Source: SFEL01 sp964392455
Lineage (GTDB): Bacteria > Bacillota > Clostridia > Christensenellales > CAG-138
NCBI GenBank assembly: GCA_964392455.1
Contig: CAYMPG010000002.1
Location: 1-64,000 of the forward strand
Direction of reading: 5' to 3'
Length of the DNA stretch: 64,000 nucleotides
The notes under the pieces are model-generated. The model was not told the origin of the DNA and searched no databases. It worked only from the letters and a program-made list of their open reading frames with translations. This document shows positions 44,522 through 53,240 of the stretch, piece by piece. Both the position numbers and the translations under genes were made by a program. Numbering within the stretch: position 1 is the stretch's first letter; each line of letters begins with the position of its first letter.

Positions 44522-45274
44522 ATGCGTAAGCCTATAATTGCTGGAAACTGGAAAATGAACATGACCCCCTCTGAGGCCAGAAACCTTATCAACGACCTTA
44601 AGCCCCTGGTAAAGGATGCCGGGTGTGATGTGGTCATATGCCCCCCCTATGTTGACCTGGCCCTTGCATCAGAGCTTGTAAAGGGCAGCAATATACACCT
44701 TGGTGCCCAGAATATCCACTGGGCAGAAAAGGGCGCCTTCACCGGCGAGGTTTCTGCCAATATGCTCAAGGAGCTTGGCGTGGAGTATGCCATCATAGGC
44801 CACAGCGAGCGTCGTCAGTACTTTGGAGAGACCGATGAGACCGTTAATGCCCGCGCAAAGGCTGCCATAGCTGCCGGCATCACCCCCATCATCTGCGTAG
44901 GCGAGAGCCTTGAGGAGCGGGAAAGCGGCAAGACCGAGGCAAAGGTAAGGGCACAGGTAGAAAAGGGCCTTGAGGGCATAGCCGCTGAGGATGTGGCAAA
45001 GCTGGTGATAGCATACGAGCCCATCTGGGCAATCGGCACCGGTAAGACCGCCACCGATGAGCAGGCAAATGAGACCATAGGCGTTATCCGTGAGACCGTG
45101 GCAAAGGTATTCGGCGCAGATACCGGCGCTGCTGTACGCATACAGTACGGCGGCAGCATGAACCCCAAGAATGTAAAGGGGCTCATGGCGATGCCTGAGA
45201 TAGACGGCGGCCTGATTGGCGGCGCAAGCCTTAAGGCTGTGGATTTCTCCCAGGTAGTAAACTACGGCGCATAA
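44522..45274 (+). CDS. tpiA: Triosephosphate isomerase
   Basis: The 250-residue TIM barrel interconverts dihydroxyacetone phosphate and glyceraldehyde 3-phosphate. AGNWKMN contains the catalytic lysine, IGHSERR the histidine, AYEPIWAIGTGK the glutamate and flexible loop, and IQYGGSMNPKN the phosphate site. It lies 35 bases after pgk and 25 before gpmI. Confidence 0.98.
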   Translation: MRKPIIAGNWKMNMTPSEARNLINDLKPLVKDAGCDVVICPPYVDLALASELVKGSNIHLGAQNIHWAEKGAFTGEVSANMLKELGVEYAIIGHSERRQYFGETDETVNARAKAAIAAGITPIICVGESLEERESGKTEAKVRAQVEKGLEGIAAEDVAKLVIAYEPIWAIGTGKTATDEQANETIGVIRETVAKVFGADTGAAVRIQYGGSMNPKNVKGLMAMPEIDGGLIGGASLKAVDFSQVVNYGA

Positions 45275-45299
45275 CTCAAATACATTAAGGAGAACTGAT

Positions 45300-46844
45300 A
45301 TGAAGAAGCTTACCGCCCTCATAATACTGGATGGCTTTGGACACAGGGAAAGCAGAGAGGGCAACGCCATACTTACAGACGGCGCTGCCAATATCACCCG
45401 CCTTATGAATGAATATCCCCATACCCTCATTGCCGCCTCAGGCGAGGATGTGGGCCTGCCTGATGGGCAGATGGGCAACTCTGAGGTGGGGCACTTGAAT
45501 ATCGGCGCAGGCCGCATAGTGTATCAGGAGCTTACCCGCATCACCAAGTCTATCCGGGAGGGGGACTTCTTTGAAAACCCCGCCTTCCTCAGCGCAGTGG
45601 AAAACTGCAAAAAGCATGACTCCGCCCTCCATATTTACGGCCTTACAGGCCCCGGCGGCGTGCATAGCCACCAGAATCATTTCTTTGGCCTGCTGGAGCT
45701 TGCCAAGCGTCAGGGCCTTGAGAAGGTGTATGTACACTGCTTCATGGATGGGCGTGACGTTCCTCCTGAGAGCGGCAAGGGATACCTTGAGCACTATCAG
45801 CAGAAGATGGCCGAGATAGGCGTTGGCAAGATAGCCACCGTCATGGGCCGCTACTACGCCATGGACAGGGATAACCGCTATGAGCGGGTGGAAAAGGCAT
45901 ATGCTGCGCTGGTGTATGGCCAGGGCGTATATGCTACTGACCCTGTGCAGGCCATGCAGGATTCCTACGATGCGGGGGTCACAGATGAATTCGTGCTGCC
46001 TGTGGTAATAACCGAAAACGGCGCACCCGTTGCCACCATCAAGGCAAACGACAGCGTGATATTCTATAACTTCCGCCCTGACAGGGCCCGTGAGATAACC
46101 CGCTCCTTCATCTTTGAGGATTTCGATGGCTTTGAGCGCAAGAATGGCTTCTTACCCCTGCACTATGTGTGCATGACCCAGTATGACAAGACCTTTGGGG
46201 ATAAGGTGCAGGTGGCCTTCAAGCCTGAGCATCTCAATAATACTCTGGGCGAATACCTTGCAGCCCAGGGCAAGACTCAGCTTCGCATAGCGGAAACCGA
46301 AAAGTATGCCCACGTTACCTTCTTCTTTAATGGAGGCGTTGAGGCTCCCAATGAAAATGAGGACAGGTGCCTTATACCCTCTCCCAAGGTAGCCACCTAC
46401 GACCTGCAGCCTGAAATGAGCGCATATCAGGTGGCAGAGGAGGCGGTAAAGCGCATAGAGAGCGGCAAGTATGATGTGATGATACTGAACTTTGCCAATC
46501 CTGACATGGTGGGCCATACCGGCGTTATGGATGCGGCTGTAAAGGCCGTGCATGCAGTGGATGAATGTACTGATAGGGTGATAAAGGCCATACTTAAGGC
46601 CGGCGGACGTGCAATAATCACTGCGGATCATGGCAACTGCGAGCGGATGTATGATGAGGATGGAGTTACTCCCTTCACTGCCCATACCACGCTCCCCGTG
46701 CCTGTGATACTGGTGGATGAGGAAAAGAAAAACGCAAAGCTCCGCACCGGCGGCAGGCTGTCAGACCTTGCGCCCACCATGCTGACCCTTATGGGCATGG
46801 AGGTACCTGCCGAGATGACAGGCTCCAGCCTTATAGAGGGCTAA
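45300..46844 (+). CDS. gpmI: Phosphoglycerate mutase, 2,3-bisphosphoglycerate-independent
   Basis: The 514-residue manganese enzyme of the alkaline phosphatase superfamily interconverts 3- and 2-phosphoglycerate. LDGFG carries the first metal Asp, GQMGNSEVGHLNIGAGR the phosphorylated serine (about residue 62), and later motifs NFRPDRAREI, NFANPDMVGHTG and ITADHGNCE provide substrate and metal ligands. AAGGAGA precedes the start. Confidence 0.98.
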   Translation: MKKLTALIILDGFGHRESREGNAILTDGAANITRLMNEYPHTLIAASGEDVGLPDGQMGNSEVGHLNIGAGRIVYQELTRITKSIREGDFFENPAFLSAVENCKKHDSALHIYGLTGPGGVHSHQNHFFGLLELAKRQGLEKVYVHCFMDGRDVPPESGKGYLEHYQQKMAEIGVGKIATVMGRYYAMDRDNRYERVEKAYAALVYGQGVYATDPVQAMQDSYDAGVTDEFVLPVVITENGAPVATIKANDSVIFYNFRPDRAREITRSFIFEDFDGFERKNGFLPLHYVCMTQYDKTFGDKVQVAFKPEHLNNTLGEYLAAQGKTQLRIAETEKYAHVTFFFNGGVEAPNENEDRCLIPSPKVATYDLQPEMSAYQVAEEAVKRIESGKYDVMILNFANPDMVGHTGVMDAAVKAVHAVDECTDRVIKAILKAGGRAIITADHGNCERMYDEDGVTPFTAHTTLPVPVILVDEEKKNAKLRTGGRLSDLAPTMLTLMGMEVPAEMTGSSLIEG

Positions 46845-46922
46845 AGGTACGGAAAACTGCGGGCTGTTTGCCTGAAAAAGGGTAAAAAATACAAAAAACA
46901 TATGGCTTTTTCACAAAAGGCA

Positions 46923-46931
46923 TGATATAAT
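46923..46931 (+). promoter_or_regulatory. Extended -10 promoter of secG
   Basis: TGATATAAT, a consensus extended -10, lies about 50 bases upstream of secG. Confidence 0.65.
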
Positions 46932-46980
46932 AGCCCTTGCGTTCGACAGCGAAAGTATTCCATGGGAGGAAGTATATATA

Positions 46981-47220
46981 ATGGAAGCTCTGAACACAAT
47001 CCTTAATATCGTACTCATCATCTGCTCTATTGCCCTTATCGCAGTAGTGCTTATTCAGCAGACCAAGAGCGGCGGCCTCGGCGGCGCTTTTGGCGGCGAT
47101 ACCCAGTCCTTCACTGCCCGCGGTCAGGCGGCCAGCAAGGAAGCAAAGCTTCAGAAGATCACAAAGATACTGGCAATAGTTATTGCGGTGATTGCCATCG
47201 CCATGACTATTATCAACTGA
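46981..47220 (+). CDS. secG: Preprotein translocase subunit SecG
   Basis: This 79-residue membrane protein has two helices (about 4-26 and 55-77) joined by the typical QQTKSGGLGGAFGGDTQSF loop. SecG assists SecYE during SecA-driven export. GGGAGGAAG precedes the start. It is followed by a terminator and then rnr, a frequent arrangement in Bacillota. Confidence 0.96.
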   Translation: MEALNTILNIVLIICSIALIAVVLIQQTKSGGLGGAFGGDTQSFTARGQAASKEAKLQKITKILAIVIAVIAIAMTIIN

Positions 47221-47240
47221 TTTCTTACAGTTTTCAGCAG

Positions 47241-47270
47241 GAGGGTGTGCCGGTGAGGCATACCCTCTTT
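47241..47270 (+). terminator. Terminator after secG
   Basis: GAGGGTGTGCC pairs with GGCATACCCTC (one wobble) and TTTT follows. Confidence 0.85.
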
Positions 47271-47310
47271 TGGCTTTTACAGAAAAAGGAGAGATAAACA
47301 CACAATAATT

Positions 47311-49563
47311 ATGAAGGAAACCATACTGAATATTATAGGCAGCACAGGCCGCCCCATGGATGGGGAGGAGCTGCTTGCCGCTGCCGGCGGAGAGCTGGAT
47401 AAGGTAAAAAGCGCCCTTGAGGAGCTTGCGGCAGAGGGCCGCATAGTAATAACCCGGCGGGGCAAGGCTGCATTGCCGGAGCAGCTTGGCCTGGTATATG
47501 GGCAGATACGGTGCAGCACAAAGGGATACGGCTTCTTTGTGCCGGTAAATGGTACAGGTGATATGTTTATCCCCGGGGAAAGCATGAATGGCGCCCTCCA
47601 TGGGGATATGGTATTTGTCCATGGGGTGCGTGACAGGGGCAGAGGTACCAGCGACAGGGGCGAGGTGACGGCCGTTGTAAAGCGGGCCTCTGAGCGGCTT
47701 ACTGGCACATATGAAAGCGACGGAGAGTTTGGCGGCTATGTAATACCAGATGACCCCAAAATCGCCGTGGATGCAATGATACCTGTGGGCAGTGAGCAGG
47801 GGGCAAAGCATGGGGATAAGGTGGTGGTAAGGATATTGCAGTATCCCGGCCAGCGCAGGCCCATGATAGGCCAGGTGACTGAGGTGCTGGGCAAAGCCGG
47901 AGATAAGGGCATGGATATACTGTCCATAATCCGGCGGCTGGAGCTGCCGGATGAATTCCCCGCCGCCACAATAAAGCAGGCAAAGACCCTGAAAAAAACC
48001 ATATCCGATGAGGACATAAAGGGCAGAAGGGATTTCCGTGGAATACTTACCGTTACCATAGACGGGGCGGATGCGAAGGACCTTGACGATGCCGTTTCCC
48101 TTGAGCGAACTACTGGCGGGCTTTTCAGGCTGGGGGTGCATATTGCGGATGTTAGCCACTATGTGCGCTCTGCAAGCCCCATAGACAGGGAGGCATATAA
48201 GCGGGGCACCAGCGTGTATTTTCCCGACAGAGTGCTGCCAATGCTGCCAAAGGAGCTGAGCAACGGCCTTTGCTCGCTCAATCCAAATGAGGATAAGCTG
48301 ACCCTCTCCTGCGTGATGGATATAGACCAGCGGGGCAGGGTGGTAAAGCACAGCATATGCGAAAGCGTCATCTGCTCAGACAGGCGGCTTACCTACGAGG
48401 CGGTAAACGCCATGTTTGATGGAGATAAGGGTCTGCGGGATCAATACCGTGATGTATTGCCCATGCTCAGCGAGATGCGGGAGCTTATGGGCATACTCCG
48501 GGCAAAAAGGGAAGCAAGGGGCGCAATAGATTTTGACCTGCCCGAGGCAAAAATAATACTGGGTGAGGATGGCCACGCCGATGATGTGCAGCTCAATGTG
48601 AGGGGCGAGGCCAATAAAATGATAGAAGAATTCATGCTGGTGGCAAATGAGACCGTGGCACGGCATGGCGTGGATAAGAATATACCCCTTATGTACCGCG
48701 TTCACCATGCGCCGGAAAGCAGCCGCATGGAGGAGCTGAATACCTTCCTCAATACCCTGGGCTACGGCATACGTGGGCTGGATGAGCCCAAGCCCGCCGC
48801 AGTGCGTAAGGTGCTGCTGCAGGCAGCAGGCAGTCCTGAGGAAAGCGTGATAAACAGGGTGACCCTCAGGGCCATGTCCAAGGCAAGGTACAGCCCGGAT
48901 TGTGATGGGCATTTTGGCCTTGCAGCAGAGTGCTATTGCCACTTTACCTCCCCCATAAGGCGGTATCCAGACCTTATGGTGCATCGTGCCATAAAGGACA
49001 GCATACATGGCAGGCTCAATGAGAAAAAGCGTGAGGGCTGGCTTTCCAGGCTCCCAGAGGCGGCCAACCACTGCTCGGATAGGGAGATAGCCGCAGTGGA
49101 GGCCGAGCGTGCGGCAGATGACCTTAAGAAATGCGAATACATGAAGGAGCACCTTGGAGAAGAATTTGACGGGGTGATTTCCGGAGTGGTGCAGCAGGGC
49201 TTTTTTGTGGAGCTGCAAAACACCGTTGAGGGCATGGTGCGGGTATCCACGTTGCTGGATGACAGGTATCTGCTGGATGAGAAGAATTACCGGTTGGTGG
49301 GCCGTGGCGGAAGGCAATTCCGTATAGGCGACAGTGTGCGGGTAAAGGCGGCGGCAGCGGATATGGAAACGGGCCGCATAGAATTTGAGCTGTGCGAGGA
49401 GCGCAGGCCCCGTGCATCGCACAGCGGTGCAAAGCGCAAAAAGTTTGTCCCCAGGTCGACAGGGGGCAAAAAGGATGGTAAAATAGCTATGCATAAAAGT
49501 AAGAGAGGGGGCAGCCGTGGTGGCCGAAAAAAAGGGGATAAAAAGGCTGGCAGAAAACCGTAA
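47311..49563 (+). CDS. rnr: Ribonuclease R
   Basis: This is a 750-residue 3'-5' exoribonuclease of the RNB family. It has an N-terminal HTH and cold-shock domains (to about 220), the RNB catalytic domain with DAKDLDDAVSL near residue 253 providing the metal-binding aspartates, and a C-terminal S1 domain (about 625-710), ending in a Lys/Arg/Gly-rich tail. RNase R degrades structured RNA and works with tmRNA-SmpB on non-stop mRNAs. The last 47 bases overlap smpB in another frame. Confidence 0.97.
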   Translation: MKETILNIIGSTGRPMDGEELLAAAGGELDKVKSALEELAAEGRIVITRRGKAALPEQLGLVYGQIRCSTKGYGFFVPVNGTGDMFIPGESMNGALHGDMVFVHGVRDRGRGTSDRGEVTAVVKRASERLTGTYESDGEFGGYVIPDDPKIAVDAMIPVGSEQGAKHGDKVVVRILQYPGQRRPMIGQVTEVLGKAGDKGMDILSIIRRLELPDEFPAATIKQAKTLKKTISDEDIKGRRDFRGILTVTIDGADAKDLDDAVSLERTTGGLFRLGVHIADVSHYVRSASPIDREAYKRGTSVYFPDRVLPMLPKELSNGLCSLNPNEDKLTLSCVMDIDQRGRVVKHSICESVICSDRRLTYEAVNAMFDGDKGLRDQYRDVLPMLSEMRELMGILRAKREARGAIDFDLPEAKIILGEDGHADDVQLNVRGEANKMIEEFMLVANETVARHGVDKNIPLMYRVHHAPESSRMEELNTFLNTLGYGIRGLDEPKPAAVRKVLLQAAGSPEESVINRVTLRAMSKARYSPDCDGHFGLAAECYCHFTSPIRRYPDLMVHRAIKDSIHGRLNEKKREGWLSRLPEAANHCSDREIAAVEAERAADDLKKCEYMKEHLGEEFDGVISGVVQQGFFVELQNTVEGMVRVSTLLDDRYLLDEKNYRLVGRGGRQFRIGDSVRVKAAAADMETGRIEFELCEERRPRASHSGAKRKKFVPRSTGGKKDGKIAMHKSKRGGSRGGRKKGDKKAGRKP

Positions 49564-49990
49564 GGCTCGCCATGAATACTTTATAGAGGATACCTATGAG
49601 TGCGGCCTTGCGTTGGCGGGCACCGAGGTAAAGAGCATACGGGCCGGCAAGGTAAACCTTAAGGACTCATACGCCCAGATAAAAAAGGGAGAGGCCTATA
49701 TAATCGGTATGCACATCAGCCCCTATGAGCAGGGCAATATATTCAACAGAGACCCATTCCGTGAGCGCAAGCTGCTGCTGCATAAGAGCGAGATACGCAA
49801 GCTCCTTACCGCCTCACAGGTGGAGGGCTATAGCCTCATACCTCTGCAGCTTTACCTTAAGGATGGCCTTGTAAAGCTGGAGCTGGCAGTTGCCCGGGGC
49901 AAAAAGCTCTATGATAAGCGCAGTGATATAGCAAACCGTGATGCAAAGCGGGAGATGGACAGGCGCATGAAGGAGGCCAGATTCAGATGA
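49517..49990 (+). CDS. smpB: SsrA-binding protein SmpB
   Basis: The 157-residue protein binds tmRNA and brings it to stalled ribosomes. It shows NRKARHEYFIEDTYE, GLALAGTEVKSIRAGKVNLKDSY and, near the end, GKKLYDKR with a basic tail. The start is GTG 49517 (a second GTG follows directly), with GAGAGGGGG upstream, inside the end of rnr. It overlaps the following decarboxylase gene by ATGA. Confidence 0.97.
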   Translation: MVAEKKGIKRLAENRKARHEYFIEDTYECGLALAGTEVKSIRAGKVNLKDSYAQIKKGEAYIIGMHISPYEQGNIFNRDPFRERKLLLHKSEIRKLLTASQVEGYSLIPLQLYLKDGLVKLELAVARGKKLYDKRSDIANRDAKREMDRRMKEARFR

Positions 49991-51231
49991 AAAAGCTGCC
50001 TTTTACAAGGGAACAGGTGGAAAGGATAACTGAGGAGTATCCCACTCCCTTCCATATTTACGACGAAAAGGCCATAAGGGAAAATATCCGGGAGCTATAC
50101 AGGGCATTTTCCTGGAATAAGGGCTTTAAGGAATACTTTGCGGTAAAGGCCCTGCCAAACCCCGCCATAATGGAGCTGCTCCATCAGGAGGGCTGCGGCA
50201 TGGATTGCTCTGCCCTTACGGAGCTTATGCTTGCTGAGGCGGTAGGCTGCGCCGGAAATGACATTATGTTTTCCAGCAATGATACTCCCGGCGAGGATTT
50301 TGAGTATGCACGAAAGCTCGATGCCATAGTAAACCTTGATGATATTACCCATATTGCCTTCCTTGAGCAGCATGGCGGCATACCCGAAAAGATATGCTGC
50401 CGGTATAATCCCGGCGGCGAGTTCCGCCTGGGCAATGCCATAATGGGAAACCCTGCCGATGCAAAGTACGGCATGACCTACAGCCAGCTTGAGGAGAGCT
50501 TCAGGATACTGCTGACAAAGGGGGTAAAGGAATTTGGCATACATGCTTTCCTTGCCAGCAGCACCACCGACGATGGATATTTCCCCACCCTTGCAAGGGA
50601 GCTGTTCACAGTGGCAGCAAGGCTCCATGAAAGCACCGGCGCAAATATCACCTTTATCAATCTTTCGGGCGGCATAGGCATACCGTACCTGCCGGAGGAG
50701 CGCAGGGCAGATATTACCAATATCGGCAGCCAGGTGATGAAGGCATATCAGGAAACGGTGCCTGCTGATATGGATATCAGCTTGTGTGCCGAGCTGGGCA
50801 GGTATGTTACCGGGCCGTATGGCTACCTTGTAACCCGGGCGATACACAAAAAGGATATATACAAGAATTACATCGGAGTGGATGCCTGCGCCTGTAATCT
50901 CATGCGGCCTGCAATGTATGGGGCATATCACCATATAACCGTGCTGGGCAAGGAAAACGCCCCTGCGGATCATGTGTATGATGTGGTGGGCTCGCTTTGC
51001 GAGAATAATGATAAATTTGCTGTGGACAGGCCGCTGCCTGCCATCGATACCGGGGATCTGCTGGTGATACACGATACCGGCGCCCACGGCTTCTCCATGG
51101 GCTATAACTATAACGGCAAGCTCAGGAGCGCCGAGCTTCTGCTAAGGGAGGATGGCAGCGTAAGGCTTATTCGCCGGGCTGAAACGCCGGCGGATTATTT
51201 TGCAACGCTGGATTGCCTGCATATAATATGA
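49987..51231 (+). CDS. lysA: PLP fold-type III decarboxylase (diaminopimelate decarboxylase-like)
   Basis: The 414-residue protein has an alanine-racemase-like barrel with the Schiff-base lysine K54 in YFAVKALPNP, the phosphate-binding LSGGIGIPY, and the C-terminal GSLCENNDKF, whose cysteine and acidic residue match the substrate-binding site contributed by the second subunit. Meso-diaminopimelate to lysine is the best guess; carboxynorspermidine or other amino-acid decarboxylases cannot be excluded. Its ATGA overlap with smpB and its position just before ssrA are unusual for lysA. Confidence 0.78.
   Translation: MKKLPFTREQVERITEEYPTPFHIYDEKAIRENIRELYRAFSWNKGFKEYFAVKALPNPAIMELLHQEGCGMDCSALTELMLAEAVGCAGNDIMFSSNDTPGEDFEYARKLDAIVNLDDITHIAFLEQHGGIPEKICCRYNPGGEFRLGNAIMGNPADAKYGMTYSQLEESFRILLTKGVKEFGIHAFLASSTTDDGYFPTLARELFTVAARLHESTGANITFINLSGGIGIPYLPEERRADITNIGSQVMKAYQETVPADMDISLCAELGRYVTGPYGYLVTRAIHKKDIYKNYIGVDACACNLMRPAMYGAYHHITVLGKENAPADHVYDVVGSLCENNDKFAVDRPLPAIDTGDLLVIHDTGAHGFSMGYNYNGKLRSAELLLREDGSVRLIRRAETPADYFATLDCLHII
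51200..51227 (+). promoter_or_regulatory. Promoter of ssrA
   Basis: TTGCAA and TATAAT are 16 bases apart, overlapping the end of the decarboxylase gene. A second TATAAT with an upstream TGA lies at 51232-51237. Both precede the tmRNA by about 45-55 bases. Confidence 0.6.
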
Positions 51232-51279
51232 TATAATATCAGCGTCAGTTAATTGCGCCCCGTAAACCGGGGCAAGCTT

Positions 51280-51636
51280 GGGGGCGTACATGGTTTCGAC
51301 GGGGATCATGGAGGCCGGATAAGCGAGCCGAAGACCCGTGCTTCGTTAAAAATGGGAAAATTTAAATTTAACTGGCAAATCTGATTTTGCACTCGCTGCC
51401 TAATTAGGCAGTGCGTCGGCCCGGGACTTCCCACGGCCCCGGTCCCCGGCGTCATCAATGTGGGGAACCAGCCCGCTTAAGCTTTGCAGCGGGTGGGATT
51501 TTATGAAGCTACCAAAGCCCTGATCCTGTTGGTGGGAGCTGATTCGGCAGAGGGAAAGTTAAAACATCAACTACGCTCGTAGAAAGTCTTGTTAACAGGT
51601 TTTCGGACAGGGGTTCGACTCCCCTCGCCTCCACCA
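51280..51636 (+). ncRNA. ssrA: Transfer-messenger RNA (tmRNA)
   Basis: The RNA rescues stalled ribosomes by acting first as tRNA-Ala and then as mRNA for a degradation tag. The 5' GGGGGCG pairs with CGCCTCC before the CCA end at 51634-51636; the T-arm reads GGTTCGACTCC. The tag ORF most likely resumes at GGC 51374 and ends at TAA 51401, giving GKSDFALAA; the ALAA end is the ClpXP signal. SmpB and RNase R are encoded just upstream. Confidence 0.97.
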
Positions 51637-51640
51637 AAGA

Positions 51641-51680
51641 AAAACCTCTAAAACTCTAAGGTTTTGGGGGTTTGTTTTTT
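51641..51680 (+). terminator. Terminator after ssrA
   Basis: AAAACCT pairs with AGGTTTT, then G5-TTTG-T6 follows, starting five bases past the CCA end. Confidence 0.7.
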
Positions 51681-51841
51681 GCTTTGATGACACTTTTGAT
51701 GACGCATACTGCGAAAAACCATGATAAACATATGCGGATTCTCGTAATTTGAGAGAGATACCATACATAATGGGTGGTATTCTCATTCGCCAGATAGTAG
51801 AATCAGAGAAAGTGAATGGCCATTGTGAGAGGAGAAGGCTA

Positions 51842-53140
51842 ATGGAGAGGAAAACTATCGGCGGCTTTATTGCCGCTTTAAGAAAGGCGAACGGAATGAC
51901 GCAAAGAGAGCTGGCGGAGCGGCTGAATGTTTCGGACAAGACCGTGAGCCGCTGGGAGCGAGACGAGGGCACGCCTGACCTTGGCACGATACCGGTGATA
52001 GCGGAGGTGTTCGGCATAACGTGCGATGAGCTGCTGTGCGGGGAGCGCAGGCCGATAGAGGAACGCACTGGGATATCGGATACGGATGAAAACAGCCCAA
52101 AAGGAGAAAAGCAGCGCCGGCGCCTGCTGAAGTCCGCCATGTCCAGATATAAAAGCCTGAGCTTTGTAGCTATGGGCATATCCGCAGCCGGCTTAATGGC
52201 GGCGCTGATATGTAATCTGGCTTTTTTAAAGGCAGTGCTGGGCTTTTTCATGGGAGCGGTATTTTATATTGTAAGCATCGTGTGTCAGATGGTATTTGTA
52301 AACAGGGCCAATCTCTGGGTGGAGGATGGGGGCCTGGATGAAGGGGCTCTTTCCATTTATAAGAGGCAGGTTATACGCATTGCTGAAATGTCTATTGGGG
52401 CGACGGCGGCGTTTATGGGCTTTACATTGCCAATGGTTACCATGGATGCACATATTGGCATTGACGGTGGCAGCCTGCTGCTCTGGGGCACGGTGTGCGC
52501 CGGGGCGGTTTTAATGATATATGCTGCTGTGCTGTATTTTTTCAACGGGGCAATGCTTAAAAAGAGAGCCTACGTCCTTCCGGAAAAGGAGGACGCAACC
52601 TATTGGCATAATCACAGGCTGAAGGGCAGGTGCGCTGCGGCGCTGGCGGCAGCTATCGCAGTGACCTTTGTGGCCCATCAGGCGGCTACCTCCATATGGG
52701 GAACGTGGACAATTATGGAGGGAACAACATTTGAGGATTACGATAGCTTTATTCAATACATGGGGCAAGACATTCCCGCTGATGAGCCAACGGCATATTA
52801 TGAAACCGGCGGCACAGAGGTTGCCCAGGCCCCCGAAGGCCAGTCGATTGTTTATCATGATAAATATGGCAATGAGATAAGCCGGGAGGAAGCCTTGACA
52901 CGGAGGCTGGAGGATAAGAACGGCAGGGTGGTATGTGAATACGTTGAGCTGAATGAAAGGGTAGTATCTATAAGGTACGCTCCAAAGGATGGCACTGCTT
53001 TGCCCATAACGGTATTCACACAGGATGACCTTGCCGCCGCACGGCACACGGCTTCTGTGCGCCATGTGATATTCGGGGCGGCGTATTGTATTGAGACGGC
53101 TGCGGCAGTGCTTGTCTATTTCAGAAAGAGAGCAAGGTAA
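51842..53140 (+). CDS. XRE-family regulator with large membrane and extracytoplasmic part
   Basis: The 432-residue protein starts with a Cro/CI-type HTH (residues 5-65; MTQRELAERLNVSDKTVSRWERDEGTPDLGTIP). After a basic linker come helices at about 115-160, 195-215, 220-245 and 275-295, a soluble region (about 295-405) and a last helix at the C-terminus. The start at 51842 has GAGAGGAG upstream. The soluble region could sense an external signal. No target is obvious. It lies next to the tmRNA 3' end, but no integrase or phage gene is nearby. Confidence 0.85.
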   Translation: MERKTIGGFIAALRKANGMTQRELAERLNVSDKTVSRWERDEGTPDLGTIPVIAEVFGITCDELLCGERRPIEERTGISDTDENSPKGEKQRRRLLKSAMSRYKSLSFVAMGISAAGLMAALICNLAFLKAVLGFFMGAVFYIVSIVCQMVFVNRANLWVEDGGLDEGALSIYKRQVIRIAEMSIGATAAFMGFTLPMVTMDAHIGIDGGSLLLWGTVCAGAVLMIYAAVLYFFNGAMLKKRAYVLPEKEDATYWHNHRLKGRCAAALAAAIAVTFVAHQAATSIWGTWTIMEGTTFEDYDSFIQYMGQDIPADEPTAYYETGGTEVAQAPEGQSIVYHDKYGNEISREEALTRRLEDKNGRVVCEYVELNERVVSIRYAPKDGTALPITVFTQDDLAAARHTASVRHVIFGAAYCIETAAAVLVYFRKRAR

Positions 53141-53190
53141 GGGCAGAGATACACGGCATACCTGGTGAAGCATATTTAACCATAAGTAAA

Positions 53191-53218
53191 ACCCCCGCCT
53201 GATATTACGGGCGGGGGT
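53191..53218. terminator. Bidirectional terminator
   Basis: The stem ACCCCCGCC / GGCGGGGGT lies between the convergent XRE and TenA-like genes. Confidence 0.88.
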
Positions 53219-53240
53219 AAATATATTGTGCTGCGTCAGA

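Noticed and set aside
46831..49494. Long minus-strand ORFs (506 and 372 codons) over secG and rnr
   Set aside because: They are antisense to secG and RNase R and their translations lack any recognisable motif.
51600..51841. Genomic island inserted at the tmRNA 3' end
   Set aside because: The 3' end of ssrA is a common attachment site, and an XRE gene follows, but there is no integrase, no repeated att sequence that I could find and no phage-like gene before the salvage locus.
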